Both the position numbers and the translations under genes were made by a program. From Chryseobacterium sp. G0162 (GTDB taxonomy: Bacteria > Bacteroidota > Bacteroidia > Flavobacteriales > Weeksellaceae), in the NCBI RefSeq assembly GCF_003815715.1, contig NZ_CP033922.1:3892001-3956000 (forward strand): a DNA stretch of 64,000 nt. Direction: 5' to 3'. Below are positions 40,801 through 50,325 of this stretch, in pieces (position 1 is the first letter of the stretch; the number at the start of each line of letters is the position of its first letter). The notes beneath the pieces were generated by a model. It made no database searches and was not told the origin of the DNA. It saw only the letters and a program-made list of their open reading frames with translations.

Positions 40801-42924
40801 TTACTTAAATATTTTCTGTATTACATTTCCGATTTCCACAAAATCTCCATGATTACCTACAGAACGTATTTCAAGATTGTTTTTATCATATTCTGAGAAT
40901 GGGAAAATCAAGAGATAATTATTATCATTCAAGTATTTGTTCAATAATTCTGGAATAAGCCTCATACGTGGAATATAAGATTGCATTCCGCGTTTGGCCA
41001 TCAGAATGATCAGGGCTTCATCAGCTTTCAGCTGAGCTGCTGTTTTTTCACCATCCTGCCAGGTATTCATAATGATAAATTCAGCTTCTATATTAGCCTT
41101 TTTAATGATCTTTTGAAGGATATCCAGAATGTTTTCAGGGGCATAAAAGACAACGGAAGCTCCGGAATTTCTGGCGATGTTCCAAACCCTTAAAAGTGCA
41201 TGGAAGAATCCTGCCTCTTTATGGGCATTCTCAGGTATCATTACAGCATATTTCTTAATCGTAGAAAGTGGCTGGGCAGCATGGTACACCAAGACGTTTA
41301 CATCATCATTCTGAAGGTAACCGTTATAAAGATTGTAGACAAAGGAAGGAGAGAATCCTTTCTCATCCTCTAATCCGATAATCAAATCAGTAATTTTCTG
41401 TTCCTTAATAACGTTGTTTACCCCATTGATAACATCATTGTCATATCTTTTAAGAGCCTGTAATTTAACGTCTGCAGCAGCGGCTGTATCGGTGGCTTTA
41501 TGAAGGAGTTTTTCAGCATTTTTTACAGATGATTCATTTTTATCTTCATTGATGACATTTAAAGCAAAAAGATCTTCTGTATTGGAATGTGCCTTAATCA
41601 GGATTCCCAGGTTCACCATTCTCTCCACAGTTTCTTCATGGTTAATAGCCAACAGGATATTTTCTTCCTCATGACTGTCTCCGGAAACAGTATCTTCATT
41701 ATCTGTTTCAGCAATTTTTTGAGCACTGGACATGGAAATAAATGATGAAATCGTACACGAAATCAGAATCAATAAGATACTTCCGTTCAATACATGTTCA
41801 TTCAATAATCTTATGGGTTCTCCAGTTTCAGTTTCGGAAAGAATAATATTATAACCTACCATCACTGTGGCTAGCGTTGCAGCGGCAGAAGCAGAACTTA
41901 ACCCGAAAATAAGTCTTCCCTCTTCCTTCGTGAATTTAAACGTTTTTTGAGTGATTACTGCAGAGATATATTTACCACCGATGGATGCAACCAACATAAT
42001 GGCAGCTACTTTTAAGGTTTCAAAACTTTTGAAAAATACGGTAAAATCAATCAGCATTCCGACGCTGATCAAAAAGAAAGGAATGAATATAGCATTTCCC
42101 ACAAATTCTACCCTGTTCATCAAAGAAGAAGTGTGAGGAATTAACCTGTTTAATGCCAATCCGGCAAAGAAAGCCCCGATAATAGCTTCTACACCGGCAA
42201 GTTCAGCAAGCATAGCTGCCAGATAGATCATCACCAATACAAAAATATATTGTGAAATTTTATCCTCTACCTTTTTGAAAAACCAACGTCCTATAATGGG
42301 AAATAGAATCAAGACAATCAAGGCAAAAAGAATGAAAGAAACAGATAATTTAACCCAAAATGAGGTGCCGACATCTCCCTGAACCATTCCAACTACTACA
42401 GCCAATACCAATAATGTAGCAATGTCTGTAATCATCGTTCCTCCCACAGTAATATTAACCGCCTGGTTTTTTGCAATTCCCAGTTTACTGATAAGAGGAT
42501 AAGTAATAAGAGTCTGCGAAGAAAACAGGCTGGCAAACAAAACGGAGGTTAACATTGAAAAATCCAGCAGATAATAAGCGCCCAGATATCCTAAGATAAA
42601 TGGAAAGATAAATGCATATCCTCCATACCCCAGACTTTTCCATTTGTTTTTTTTGAAATCTCCCATATCGATTTCCAATCCTGCTAAAAACATAATATAA
42701 AGAAGTCCGGTAGTTCCGGTCACTACAATACTGCTGTCTCTGGATAATACATTAAATCCATTAGGACCAATAATAGCTCCGGCGATGATAAGGCCCAGAA
42801 GGTGGGGAACCTTAATTTTATTCAGTAATAAGGGAGCCGCAAGGATGATAATCAGTACTAATAGGAACTTCAGTACCGGATCCTCTATGGGAAGGCTCAG
42901 ATTGTGTATACTCAGTAAAGTCAT
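40801..42924 (-). CDS. Kef-type cation:proton antiporter with C-terminal USP-like domain
   Basis: 707 residues. A CPA2-type membrane domain of about 12 helices fills residues 10-400 (for example LLGLIIAGAIIGPNGFNVLS, GLLYIMFLAGLEIDMGDFKK, AGVEAIIGAFFAGLALNRLI), followed by about 280 cytoplasmic residues that look like universal-stress-protein repeats (LAINHEETVERMVNLGILIK; VLVYHAAQPLSTIKKYAVMI). It likely exchanges K+ or Na+ for H+. The downstream reading direction continues from the small lipoprotein gene, 6 bases apart. Confidence 0.9.
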   Translation of the reverse strand: MTLLSIHNLSLPIEDPVLKFLLVLIIILAAPLLLNKIKVPHLLGLIIAGAIIGPNGFNVLSRDSSIVVTGTTGLLYIMFLAGLEIDMGDFKKNKWKSLGYGGYAFIFPFILGYLGAYYLLDFSMLTSVLFASLFSSQTLITYPLISKLGIAKNQAVNITVGGTMITDIATLLVLAVVVGMVQGDVGTSFWVKLSVSFILFALIVLILFPIIGRWFFKKVEDKISQYIFVLVMIYLAAMLAELAGVEAIIGAFFAGLALNRLIPHTSSLMNRVEFVGNAIFIPFFLISVGMLIDFTVFFKSFETLKVAAIMLVASIGGKYISAVITQKTFKFTKEEGRLIFGLSSASAAATLATVMVGYNIILSETETGEPIRLLNEHVLNGSILLILISCTISSFISMSSAQKIAETDNEDTVSGDSHEEENILLAINHEETVERMVNLGILIKAHSNTEDLFALNVINEDKNESSVKNAEKLLHKATDTAAAADVKLQALKRYDNDVINGVNNVIKEQKITDLIIGLEDEKGFSPSFVYNLYNGYLQNDDVNVLVYHAAQPLSTIKKYAVMIPENAHKEAGFFHALLRVWNIARNSGASVVFYAPENILDILQKIIKKANIEAEFIIMNTWQDGEKTAAQLKADEALIILMAKRGMQSYIPRMRLIPELLNKYLNDNNYLLIFPFSEYDKNNLEIRSVGNHGDFVEIGNVIQKIFK

Positions 42925-42930
42925 AGGTGT

Positions 42931-43494
42931 TTATTTGGTGGAACGTACTAATTCAACAGAGAACTTAGCGGTACAGCCATCAGAAGTAATGGTTCTTGTT
43001 CCCTTGATCTTGCTGTCAGAAATATCATTAAGCAGAACGCTCATTTCTACATTCTTTTTAGCGGTGGAATCTGTTTTGAAAGAAAGCCTGATCTCATTAT
43101 TCTCGAATTTACCGGAATAAAGTCTTACCAGATTATTATTATTGATGATTTTGGTAACAGGTTGGGTAGAATCATTATCGAACTCCCAAAGATCTGTACG
43201 CTGGTCTCCTACAGCATAATCACTGCAATTGGATTCTGTACAGATTACTTTTCCGTTCCATGGGCCGGAGATTTCTGCAGGCCATGTGGCAATGACCACA
43301 GAATCTTTTTTAGCAAAAATACTATCTCTCATTTTTAAAAGCGACTGGTATTCAGACTCTTTTTTGGCGAACGTTTTTTCTTTTTCCAATAATTGTTTTT
43401 CCCTGTCCGTCAGGTTCTTCTCTTTTTCCTTGTAATCACAGCTTACCAGCATAAAAGAAGCAGCAAGAAGGATGAAAAATGTGTTTTTTAGCAT
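42931..43494 (-). CDS. Predicted lipoprotein with coiled coil, unknown function
   Basis: 187 residues. MLKNTFFILLAASFMLVSCD has lipobox LVSC. A coiled coil rich in Lys and Glu follows (about 22-60), then a beta-rich domain (VVIATWPAEISGPWNGKVIC; CTAKFSVELV). Two pairs of Cys may form disulfides. It lies 6 bases before the antiporter gene on the same strand, so the two are probably cotranscribed. I do not recognise the family. Confidence 0.75.
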   Translation of the reverse strand: MLKNTFFILLAASFMLVSCDYKEKEKNLTDREKQLLEKEKTFAKKESEYQSLLKMRDSIFAKKDSVVIATWPAEISGPWNGKVICTESNCSDYAVGDQRTDLWEFDNDSTQPVTKIINNNNLVRLYSGKFENNEIRLSFKTDSTAKKNVEMSVLLNDISDSKIKGTRTITSDGCTAKFSVELVRSTK

Positions 43495-43733
43495 GTTGTA
43501 TAGGTTGAGTATACAATATAAGAAAAATGCAAAGAATATGAAAATCGATCTTTCTGTGTTTTTTCATTTTTTAGGTTGGAATCTGAATCCTATATTTTTT
43601 GTAAATTGGTAATAATCTTCTGTTTATCTCTTGATTTTTTTCTCAATATGTGTTATTTTTAATGTTACAATTTGGTGGTAGGATGACATGAATTCTATCC
43701 ATCTTATAGTATTGTTAAGTAAAGCTCAAAGAA

Positions 43734-44654
43734 ATGAAAAATACATTTTGGATTATCTTTCTTTTTTCAAATTTATCTTTCGCACAGAACAACGCTGAAG
43801 TTTCAGGTGTTTTGCCGACCATTACTCTTTGGACAAAAATACCGGATGGACCCGGCCCAAAAGGAGGAGAAATTATTTCATCAAAAGGTTCTTTGACCAA
43901 TATTAGTACCTCTAAATTGATTATTCATCAGCCTGCTGACCCTAATGGAATTGCAGTTTTGGTAATAAGTGGAGGTGGATATGCCCATATTGAATCCGGT
44001 TCCGAAGGCAATCCTACAGGAGAGTGGCTGAAATCACAGGGGATTACAGCTTTTGAATTGATATACAGACTGCCTGGTGAAGGTTGGGAAACTGAATCAG
44101 TCCCTTTTCAGGATGCTCAACGTGCCTTACGAATCATCAGAAGTAATGCAGAGAAATATAAAATTGATCCTGATAAGATAGGTGTTTTGGGCTTTTCTGC
44201 AGGGGGTCACCTCGCGGGTTATATTTCTTCTACTTTTGACAAAATATACTATCCATTACAGGATGCCATCGATCAAGTTTCAGCCAGACCAGACTTTACA
44301 GCAATGATTTATCCTGTTGTATCTATGCTTCCGCCTAATAACAAGACCCATTCTTTTAAATCATTATTGGGGAAATCATCAGAGACAAAAGATCAGATAA
44401 AATATTCTGTTGAGAAGCAGGTAACAGTACAAACTCCAATCACCTTTCTGGCACAGTCTGAAGATGATCCTATTTCATCAGTCGAAAACAGTATCCTTAT
44501 GTATCAGGCCTTGAAGGACCATAAAGTTTCTGCGGAATTACACTTGTTTCAATCCGGAGGGCATGGCTGGGGATTGGGTAAAAAAGATACCAATACGGGT
44601 GAATGGACAAATTTGTTTTTAAACTGGTTAAAGATCAATGGAATCTACAAATAA
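43734..44654 (+). CDS. Secreted alpha/beta hydrolase (BD-FAE/acetyl esterase-like)
   Basis: 306 residues with signal peptide MKNTFWIIFLFSNLSFAQ. Mature protein: AVLVISGGGYAHIESGSEGN (oxyanion region), DKIGVLGFSAGGHLAGY (nucleophile Ser in GFSAGGH), Asp in SEDDPISS and catalytic His in GGHGWG. This set is that of secreted carbohydrate acetyl esterases or related lipases. The substrate is unknown. It stands alone, with 240 bases upstream that contain no clear promoter box. Confidence 0.88.
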   Translation: MKNTFWIIFLFSNLSFAQNNAEVSGVLPTITLWTKIPDGPGPKGGEIISSKGSLTNISTSKLIIHQPADPNGIAVLVISGGGYAHIESGSEGNPTGEWLKSQGITAFELIYRLPGEGWETESVPFQDAQRALRIIRSNAEKYKIDPDKIGVLGFSAGGHLAGYISSTFDKIYYPLQDAIDQVSARPDFTAMIYPVVSMLPPNNKTHSFKSLLGKSSETKDQIKYSVEKQVTVQTPITFLAQSEDDPISSVENSILMYQALKDHKVSAELHLFQSGGHGWGLGKKDTNTGEWTNLFLNWLKINGIYK

Positions 44655-44736
44655 TGTATAGTTTGAACAATTATAGAACCCTTACTGAAGACCATTGAAA
44701 AAAGAAGAATTCATTTTCTCATACTCATTGATTATC

Positions 44737-45645
44737 TTATGCAGTCACCTTTTGCCTTTTAAACATTTCCGGTTTATAATTAATGATGAATACTCCGCAA
44801 ATAATTAAGGCAGCAGCCAGAATAAATTTGAAAGAGATCTGTTCATCCATAATCAGCCAACCCAGGAATATGGCAATAATGGTATTGATATAAGCCAATA
44901 TGGAAACCTGTACCGGAGAGATTTTGGTCAAAGCATAATGGAATGCAAAAAAAGCTGCTACAGAACCAAAAATAGATAGGTATAACATTGCTGAAATACT
45001 TTTTAAGGTCCAGTTTCCGAAGTTATAGTTCTCTGAAAATAGAAAAGCCAGGATGATCTGAACAATTCCTGCAAACAGGAACTGGTAAAACAGATTAAGG
45101 GTGATATTTCCGCTTTGGATATTCAGTTTCTTGGTGAAAATTGTTCCAGATGCCCATCCGGAAATGGCACAAAAAAGGAAGATCATTCCCATTCTGTAAT
45201 CGGGGTTGGCGAGATCCTGCAGGCCGTCCCAGAAAATAAAAAGAATTCCACTGAAGCATAATAGAACACCGAGAAAAGCCCGGATGCTGAATTTTTGTAA
45301 CCCAACGGCTACACTTCCCAAAAATACGAGAATGGGAGAGCAGGCACTAATAAGTGATGCCAGACTGCTTGATACGGTTTCTTCCGCAACAGTAGTCATT
45401 CCGTTAGCGATAACTAACATCAAGGTGGCAAATACAATCTGGTAACCCAAACTTTTCCAGCCAATCCATTTGAATTCCTTTCTTGAAAGAAGAACAATAA
45501 GCATAATAATAGAGGCTAAAAACTGACGGATTCCTGCTACAAACCATGCCGGGATGGTTTCTACAGCCACACGAATGGCTAAAAATGTAGTTCCCCAGAC
45601 AAAAGCAACGGTGAGAACAGCGAAAATAAGTTTATAATCTTTCAA
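44737..45645 (-). CDS. EamA/DMT-family transporter
   Basis: 302 residues, ten membrane helices in two EamA repeats (VWGTTFLAIRVAVETIPAWF and ISGWASGTIFTKKLNIQSGN). The family exports amino acids, sugars or other metabolites; substrate unknown. The frame begins at a TTG (45645); no ATG or GTG lies upstream in frame before the -7 box at 45666-45673, and MKDYKLIFAVLTVAF makes a natural first helix. Confidence 0.88.
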   Translation of the reverse strand: MKDYKLIFAVLTVAFVWGTTFLAIRVAVETIPAWFVAGIRQFLASIIMLIVLLSRKEFKWIGWKSLGYQIVFATLMLVIANGMTTVAEETVSSSLASLISACSPILVFLGSVAVGLQKFSIRAFLGVLLCFSGILFIFWDGLQDLANPDYRMGMIFLFCAISGWASGTIFTKKLNIQSGNITLNLFYQFLFAGIVQIILAFLFSENYNFGNWTLKSISAMLYLSIFGSVAAFFAFHYALTKISPVQVSILAYINTIIAIFLGWLIMDEQISFKFILAAALIICGVFIINYKPEMFKRQKVTA

Positions 45646-45665
45646 AGTAAATGAAGTGTAACAAA

Positions 45666-45673
45666 CAAATGTA
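45666..45673 (-). promoter_or_regulatory. -7 promoter box of the EamA gene
   Basis: TACATTTG on the minus strand, 20 bases before the TTG start; it places the transcription start just upstream of that codon. Confidence 0.5.
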
Positions 45674-45727
45674 GCTGTTTTTTTATGATACTGATGGGTA
45701 CAGTTGAGATGATTTTCTGTGATACAG

Positions 45728-45858
45728 ATGAAAGGGGAGGAGGTCCGGAAGATGGAAGCTATAGCAGTTTTTTAGAAATTGCACTATGAATGAATAGGTA
45801 TTGTGTTGTTCGGAAATATATTTCCAGCTTTCCAGTCTGCTAACTTCCAGCTTTAAAA
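45728..45858. repeat. Intergenic tract with inverted GGAAG/CTTCC arms
   Basis: GGTCCGGAAGATGGAAGCTA near 45740 and TTCCAGCTTTCCAGTCTGC plus AACTTCCAGC near 45828-45854 are imperfect inverted copies. It directly precedes the purE promoter. Confidence 0.5.
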
Positions 45859-45868
45859 TTTAATTTTT

Positions 45869-45876
45869 TATCTTTG
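45869..45876 (+). promoter_or_regulatory. -7 promoter box of purE
   Basis: TATCTTTG, 21 bases before the purE ATG (45898). Confidence 0.55.
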
Positions 45877-45897
45877 AGCATCTAATAAAAATTGAAG

Positions 45898-46401
45898 ATG
45901 GTAGGTATTATTATGGGCAGTCAGAGTGATCTGCCGATCATGGAACAGGCTGCAAATTTCCTTAAAAGTTTGGATATTCCTTATGAATTGACTGTAGTTT
46001 CAGCGCACAGAACACCGGAAAGGATGTTTGATTATGCAAAAACAGCTCAGGAAAGAGGACTGAAAGTGATTGTTGCCGGAGCTGGAGGAGCAGCTCATCT
46101 TCCGGGAATGGTGGCAAGCTGTACAACACTTCCTGTAATTGGAGTACCAATTTTGTCAAGCAATTCTATTGACGGGTGGGATTCTGTACTTTCAATTCTT
46201 CAGATGCCGGGTGGAATTCCGGTGGCAACCGTAGCGTTGAACGGAGCATTGAATGCCGGAATTTTAGCTGCTAAAATTATTGGAAGCGGTAATGAAGAAG
46301 TAGCTGCTAAACTTCAAAAATATCAAGATTCTTTGAAAGATAAAGTATTGGGGACTGTGGAAGACATCAAAGCCCAGCATCCTAATCATTTTGATCAATA
46401 G
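45898..46401 (+). CDS. purE: N5-carboxyaminoimidazole ribonucleotide mutase
   Basis: 167 residues. VGIIMGSQSDLPIMEQA, SAHRTPERMFDYAKTA, VIVAGAGGAAHLPGM and GWDSVLSILQMPGGIPVATV are the PurE class I signatures. It shifts the carboxylate of N5-CAIR to give CAIR, acting after PurK. ATG 45898 is chosen over an in-frame TTG 6 bases upstream. It is monocistronic, with its own box promoter and a strong terminator. Confidence 0.97.
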   Translation: MVGIIMGSQSDLPIMEQAANFLKSLDIPYELTVVSAHRTPERMFDYAKTAQERGLKVIVAGAGGAAHLPGMVASCTTLPVIGVPILSSNSIDGWDSVLSILQMPGGIPVATVALNGALNAGILAAKIIGSGNEEVAAKLQKYQDSLKDKVLGTVEDIKAQHPNHFDQ

Positions 46402-46425
46402 TTGACCTCTGAACTCAATATATAA

Positions 46426-46451
46426 AAAGCCTCACTTCTCAGCGAGGCTTT
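46426..46451. terminator. Bidirectional terminator between purE and the DUF285 gene
   Basis: AAAGCCTC-N10-GAGGCTTT with A/T runs on both sides; it serves both convergent genes. Confidence 0.8.
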
Positions 46452-46458
46452 ATTATTT

Positions 46459-48135
46459 CTATTTTTTAATGAATTTTAAAGATTGAGTATTGTTTTTCAA
46501 TTGAAGCTGTAAGATATAGTTTCCAGGAGCTAAGTCTTGAATATTGATTTGTTCATTCACCAGACTTCCTTTAATAATAATTCTGCCAGCCGGATCCAGG
46601 ATGGTATAACGATCGGCATGAGTGTTTTTCGTATAAATGATATCTGTTGCAGGATTAGGGTAGACACCTGCTTTATTATCTGTTTTTATATCAGAAGTTC
46701 CAAGTTGAGATGCACATTCCGGATTATAAGTATCTCCCGTGATCGTCCAGCCTTTGTAGTTTATCAGATAGTCTCTTGCTGTAACAGCTTGTGGGGTTGA
46801 ATAAACAAGAGGTGAGACAGGTGAAATATTAACAGTATTAGATATTGATTGATTTTGACTCCATCCATAAAGAGTACTGTTGTAGTTCTGGCAGCTAATA
46901 GCCGTATTTTTGATAAGGCTGGTTGCTGTTTGTAAAGAATTGAGTTTCCAGTTCCCTAAATTTTGATTAAAAGTTTCTGCATCACTAAACATACCAACCA
47001 TGTTTCTCACAGAGCTTACGTCCCATCCGCTAATATTTTGATTGAATTTTTTTGCTCCGCTAAACATATTGGACATGTCTTTTACATTGCTTACATTCCA
47101 GTTTGAAAGATTACTGTTGAATTGTTCAGCCATAAAAAACATATCTCTCATCAATTTCACATTACCCGTATTCCAGGTATTGATGTCCTGGTTAAAATCT
47201 GTGGCAAATTGGAACATGGCGTGCATATCAGTGACATTTGAGGTATTCCAGTTTCCTATGGGTTGATTAAATTTTGCAGCATTGACAAACATCAGTTCCA
47301 TTTGAAGGTTATTGGACATATTCCAATTCCCAATAGGCTGATTAAATTCAGAAGCATATAAAAACATGGAAGTTGTAGTTGTCACTTTAGAGGTATCCCA
47401 GTTTCCTATGGGTTGATTGAATTTTTGTGCCATTAGAAATGTGGTTCCCATTGAGGTCACATTTGAGGTATTCCAGTTTCCTATAGGCTGGTTAAATAGG
47501 TAGCATGCATTGAAGGTTCCTGCCAAGGAGGTAACATTGGAGATATCCCAGTTATTGATGGTAGGGTTTCCCACCAGATTATGACAGGAATAAAACATGA
47601 GAGACATATTGGTTACCTCAGAAAGATCAGGAGTATCAGTTGCCGTAATATCGAGATTCTGACAACGATAAAATGCCTGTTGCATGGAAGCCCATTTTAT
47701 ACCTCCCCATTGTTCAACGTTTATTATTTTAAATAAATCTCCTACGATATCAAGAGGTTGATTTCCGGTGACTGCCTGAGAATTCATAAATTGTATTTGA
47801 TTGAAACTTCCATTCCCGTTACTTATTTTTACCCGGTAAGTGGCATCCGAAGGAATAGGATTTAATGGGTGTCCAAAATCGATAAGTATTTGATAATCGG
47901 AAGATACATTCGATATTGTAGCATTGTGGGCTGGATAATCTATTTCTTCCCAATAGATGTTGTAATCGGTTCCTTTTCCGGGCATCCAGATCTGATTCTC
48001 ATTAGAGTTATATGGAATTCCTATAGAAGAAGATGGCGGAAGGCTTGGCTTCCAGACTGTGATAAACTCATTTTGAGCTTTTATCATCTGAAAGAATGCA
48101 ATAAAAAGCAGAAATGGTAAAATTTTTTTATGCAT
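46459..48135 (-). CDS. DUF285 (BspA-like) repeat surface protein with type IX sorting domain
   Basis: 558 residues. Signal peptide MHKKILPFLLFIAFFQMIKA, then about ten DUF285 repeats of about 23 to 25 residues built on FNQPIGNWNTSNVTSMGTTF, giving a solenoid of Asn/Trp-rich turns. The last 80 residues, GVYPNPATDIIYTKN to LQLKNNTQSLKFIKK, are a type A type IX secretion sorting domain. It should be exported by the PorU/PorV system encoded at 54.9-60 kb and anchored or released. DUF285 repeats occur in surface proteins of gut eukaryotes, Mycoplasma and Bacteroidota; the ligand is unknown. Confidence 0.9.
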   Translation of the reverse strand: MHKKILPFLLFIAFFQMIKAQNEFITVWKPSLPPSSSIGIPYNSNENQIWMPGKGTDYNIYWEEIDYPAHNATISNVSSDYQILIDFGHPLNPIPSDATYRVKISNGNGSFNQIQFMNSQAVTGNQPLDIVGDLFKIINVEQWGGIKWASMQQAFYRCQNLDITATDTPDLSEVTNMSLMFYSCHNLVGNPTINNWDISNVTSLAGTFNACYLFNQPIGNWNTSNVTSMGTTFLMAQKFNQPIGNWDTSKVTTTTSMFLYASEFNQPIGNWNMSNNLQMELMFVNAAKFNQPIGNWNTSNVTDMHAMFQFATDFNQDINTWNTGNVKLMRDMFFMAEQFNSNLSNWNVSNVKDMSNMFSGAKKFNQNISGWDVSSVRNMVGMFSDAETFNQNLGNWKLNSLQTATSLIKNTAISCQNYNSTLYGWSQNQSISNTVNISPVSPLVYSTPQAVTARDYLINYKGWTITGDTYNPECASQLGTSDIKTDNKAGVYPNPATDIIYTKNTHADRYTILDPAGRIIIKGSLVNEQINIQDLAPGNYILQLQLKNNTQSLKFIKK

Positions 48136-48250
48136 ATTAATATTTTGTGAAATGAATATAGCTAAAATAAAATAAATGTTTATTTTTTAATACTCCGTAA
48201 GCAGGTGATGTATTTTTATACTTTGAATAGTATGAAATTGGTGTAAAATA

Positions 48251-48279
48251 AAAAACTCTCCGGCATAGGGAGAGTTTTT
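48251..48279 (-). terminator. Terminator of the YiaA-like gene
   Basis: AAAAACTCTCC-GGCATA-GGGAGAGTTTTT hairpin, 4 bases past the stop codon. Confidence 0.85.
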
Positions 48280-48282
48280 GAA

Positions 48283-48675
48283 TTATTCCTGAAGCATATT
48301 GTCTCTGGTATTCTTCTGAACGGCAATAGCGCCAAAAAGTGCCAGAAGGAAAGCGAAGGCATAAAATCCTTTTTCACTTGGGAGTATGGTAGCATTCCAA
48401 AGCCCGATAGCCAATAATACGATGGAGGACAGGGTAGCAAACCAGCAGATTCCATAATAAATATCCGTTACCTGGATGTTTTCTAATTTATCACGTACAG
48501 CTTTCTGTAAAGAAACAACAGCAAATAGACCATATAATAAGATCGTAAAATAGTAACCTTTCTCATTCAGCTGCATTTCTGCTCTTGCAAGACCTACGAT
48601 ATAACCAATCATTCCTGCTCCCAATGCGACCCAAGAGGCTGCGACAAATGCATTTGATACTCTTTGTTTTTTCAT
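48283..48675 (-). CDS. YiaA/YiaB family inner membrane protein
   Basis: 130 residues, four membrane helices arranged as two helix pairs: SNAFVAASWVALGAGMIGYI with KGYYFTILLYGLFAVVSLQK, and ICWFATLSSIVLLAIGLWNA with KGFYAFAFLLALFGAIAVQK. This repeat and the K-G-x-Y motif are the YiaAB domain. Function is unknown. Confidence 0.88.
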   Translation of the reverse strand: MKKQRVSNAFVAASWVALGAGMIGYIVGLARAEMQLNEKGYYFTILLYGLFAVVSLQKAVRDKLENIQVTDIYYGICWFATLSSIVLLAIGLWNATILPSEKGFYAFAFLLALFGAIAVQKNTRDNMLQE

Positions 48676-48799
48676 GAATTTAATGTTTTGTTTAAAGAGC
48701 TAAATATATTCATTTTTTGTTAACATTATCACCATTTCGAGAAAATATGGGTAAAATACGGAGCTTCGGAAATATTGTTTTACTTGGTTGAAACAAAAA

Positions 48800-48825
48800 A
48801 TCCCACTATTTCAAAATAGTGGGAT
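48800..48825 (-). terminator. Terminator of ahcY
   Basis: ATCCCACTATTT-CA-AAATAGTGGGAT, perfect 12-base-pair hairpin, followed on the minus strand by TTTTTTGTTTC. Confidence 0.85.
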
Positions 48826-48846
48826 AATATCATATTATTATTAATC

Positions 48847-50160
48847 TTAGTATCTGTAGTACTCAGGCTTGAACGGCCCTTTTACGTCTACTCCGATATA
48901 CTCAGCCTGCTCAGGAGAAAGTGTTTCAAGCTCTACGCTTAATTTCTTAAGGTGTAAAGCGGCAACTTTTTCATCTAAGTGCTTAGGCAGCATGTATACT
49001 TCGTTTCCATAAGCAGCAGAATTGTTCCATAGCTCGATCTGTGCCAAAGTCTGGTTAGAGAAAGAGTTAGACATTACGAAACTTGGGTGACCTGTAGCAC
49101 ATCCAAGGTTTACCAATCTTCCTTCTGCAAGGATGATTACTTCTTTTCCTTCGATGGTATAGATATCTACCTGAGGCTTCACTTCAGATTTAGTAGAACC
49201 GTAGTTTTCATTTAACCAAGCCATATCGATTTCGTTATCGAAGTGACCGATGTTACAAACGATAGCCTTATCTTTCATCTTAAGGAAGTGTTCTCCTCTT
49301 ACGATGTTGAAGTTACCTGTTGTAGTGATGACAATATCTGCGTTATCTACCACAGTATCTAATCTTTTTACTTCATACCCATCCATTGCAGCTTGAAGCG
49401 CACAGATTGGATCAATTTCAGTAACAGTAACGATAGAACCAGCTCCTCTGAAAGAAGCAGCAGTCCCTTTACCTACGTCTCCGTATCCGCAAACTACCAC
49501 TCTTTTTCCAGCTAACATGACGTCAGTAGCTCTTCTTACAGCATCTACTGCAGATTCTTTACATCCGTATTTGTTGTCGAATTTAGATTTAGTTACAGAG
49601 TCGTTTACGTTGATAGCCGGCATTACCAAAGTTCCGTTCTTCATTCTTTCGTACAATCTGTGTACTCCGGTAGTTGTTTCTTCAGAAAGTCCTTTGATAT
49701 CTTTTGTAAACTCTGGGTATTTATCAAAAACCATGTTGGTTAAATCTCCACCATCATCAAGGATCATGTTCAATGGCTTTCTGTCTTCACCAAAGAATAA
49801 GGTCTGCTCAATACACCAGTCAAAGTCTTCTTCATTTAAACCTTTCCAAGCATAAACCGGAATTCCTGCAGCAGCAATAGCAGCAGCAGCGTGGTCCTGT
49901 GTAGAGAAAATATTACAAGATGACCAAGTAACTTCAGCTCCTAAAGCTACCAATGTCTCGATAAGCACAGCCGTTTGGATCGTCATGTGAAGACATCCAG
50001 CGATTCTTGCTCCTTTAAGCGGTTGAGACGGTCCGTACTCTTCACGGATAGCCATCAAACCTGGCATTTCTGCTTCTGCAAGGGTGATTTCTTTTCTTCC
50101 CCATTCTGCAAGGGAGATATCCTTAACTTTATAAGGAACGTATTGTGTTGTTGTACTCAT
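48847..50160 (-). CDS. ahcY: Adenosylhomocysteinase (S-adenosyl-L-homocysteine hydrolase)
   Basis: 437 residues, full length. Substrate region [50 protein letters not shown] and NAD-binding [20 protein letters not shown] are present, as is the C-terminal KPEYYRY. It splits S-adenosylhomocysteine to adenosine and homocysteine, keeping methylation going. No riboswitch of the SAH type is seen in its leader; a -7 box is at 50200-50207. Confidence 0.98.
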   Translation of the reverse strand: MSTTTQYVPYKVKDISLAEWGRKEITLAEAEMPGLMAIREEYGPSQPLKGARIAGCLHMTIQTAVLIETLVALGAEVTWSSCNIFSTQDHAAAAIAAAGIPVYAWKGLNEEDFDWCIEQTLFFGEDRKPLNMILDDGGDLTNMVFDKYPEFTKDIKGLSEETTTGVHRLYERMKNGTLVMPAINVNDSVTKSKFDNKYGCKESAVDAVRRATDVMLAGKRVVVCGYGDVGKGTAASFRGAGSIVTVTEIDPICALQAAMDGYEVKRLDTVVDNADIVITTTGNFNIVRGEHFLKMKDKAIVCNIGHFDNEIDMAWLNENYGSTKSEVKPQVDIYTIEGKEVIILAEGRLVNLGCATGHPSFVMSNSFSNQTLAQIELWNNSAAYGNEVYMLPKHLDEKVAALHLKKLSVELETLSPEQAEYIGVDVKGPFKPEYYRY

Positions 50161-50199
50161 ATGTAATGAATAAATTTAAATTCAATTGATAACGAAAGG

Positions 50200-50207
50200 C
50201 AAAATTA
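50200..50207 (-). promoter_or_regulatory. -7 promoter box of ahcY
   Basis: TAATTTTG on the minus strand, 39 bases before the ahcY ATG; the predicted leader is about 30 bases. Confidence 0.5.
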
Positions 50208-50325
50208 CAATTTATAATTAAGATAAAAAAACGGCAGTTCAATTTCAGTTTCATGAGATTAAACATGATTTAAAATTATTTAGTCTTAATATAAATAACT
50301 ACTTTTATCTGACAAATACTATATT

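Noticed and set aside
50161..50199. S-adenosylhomocysteine riboswitch before ahcY
   Set aside because: The leader is only about 30 bases, too short for the aptamer, and no conserved stem is present.
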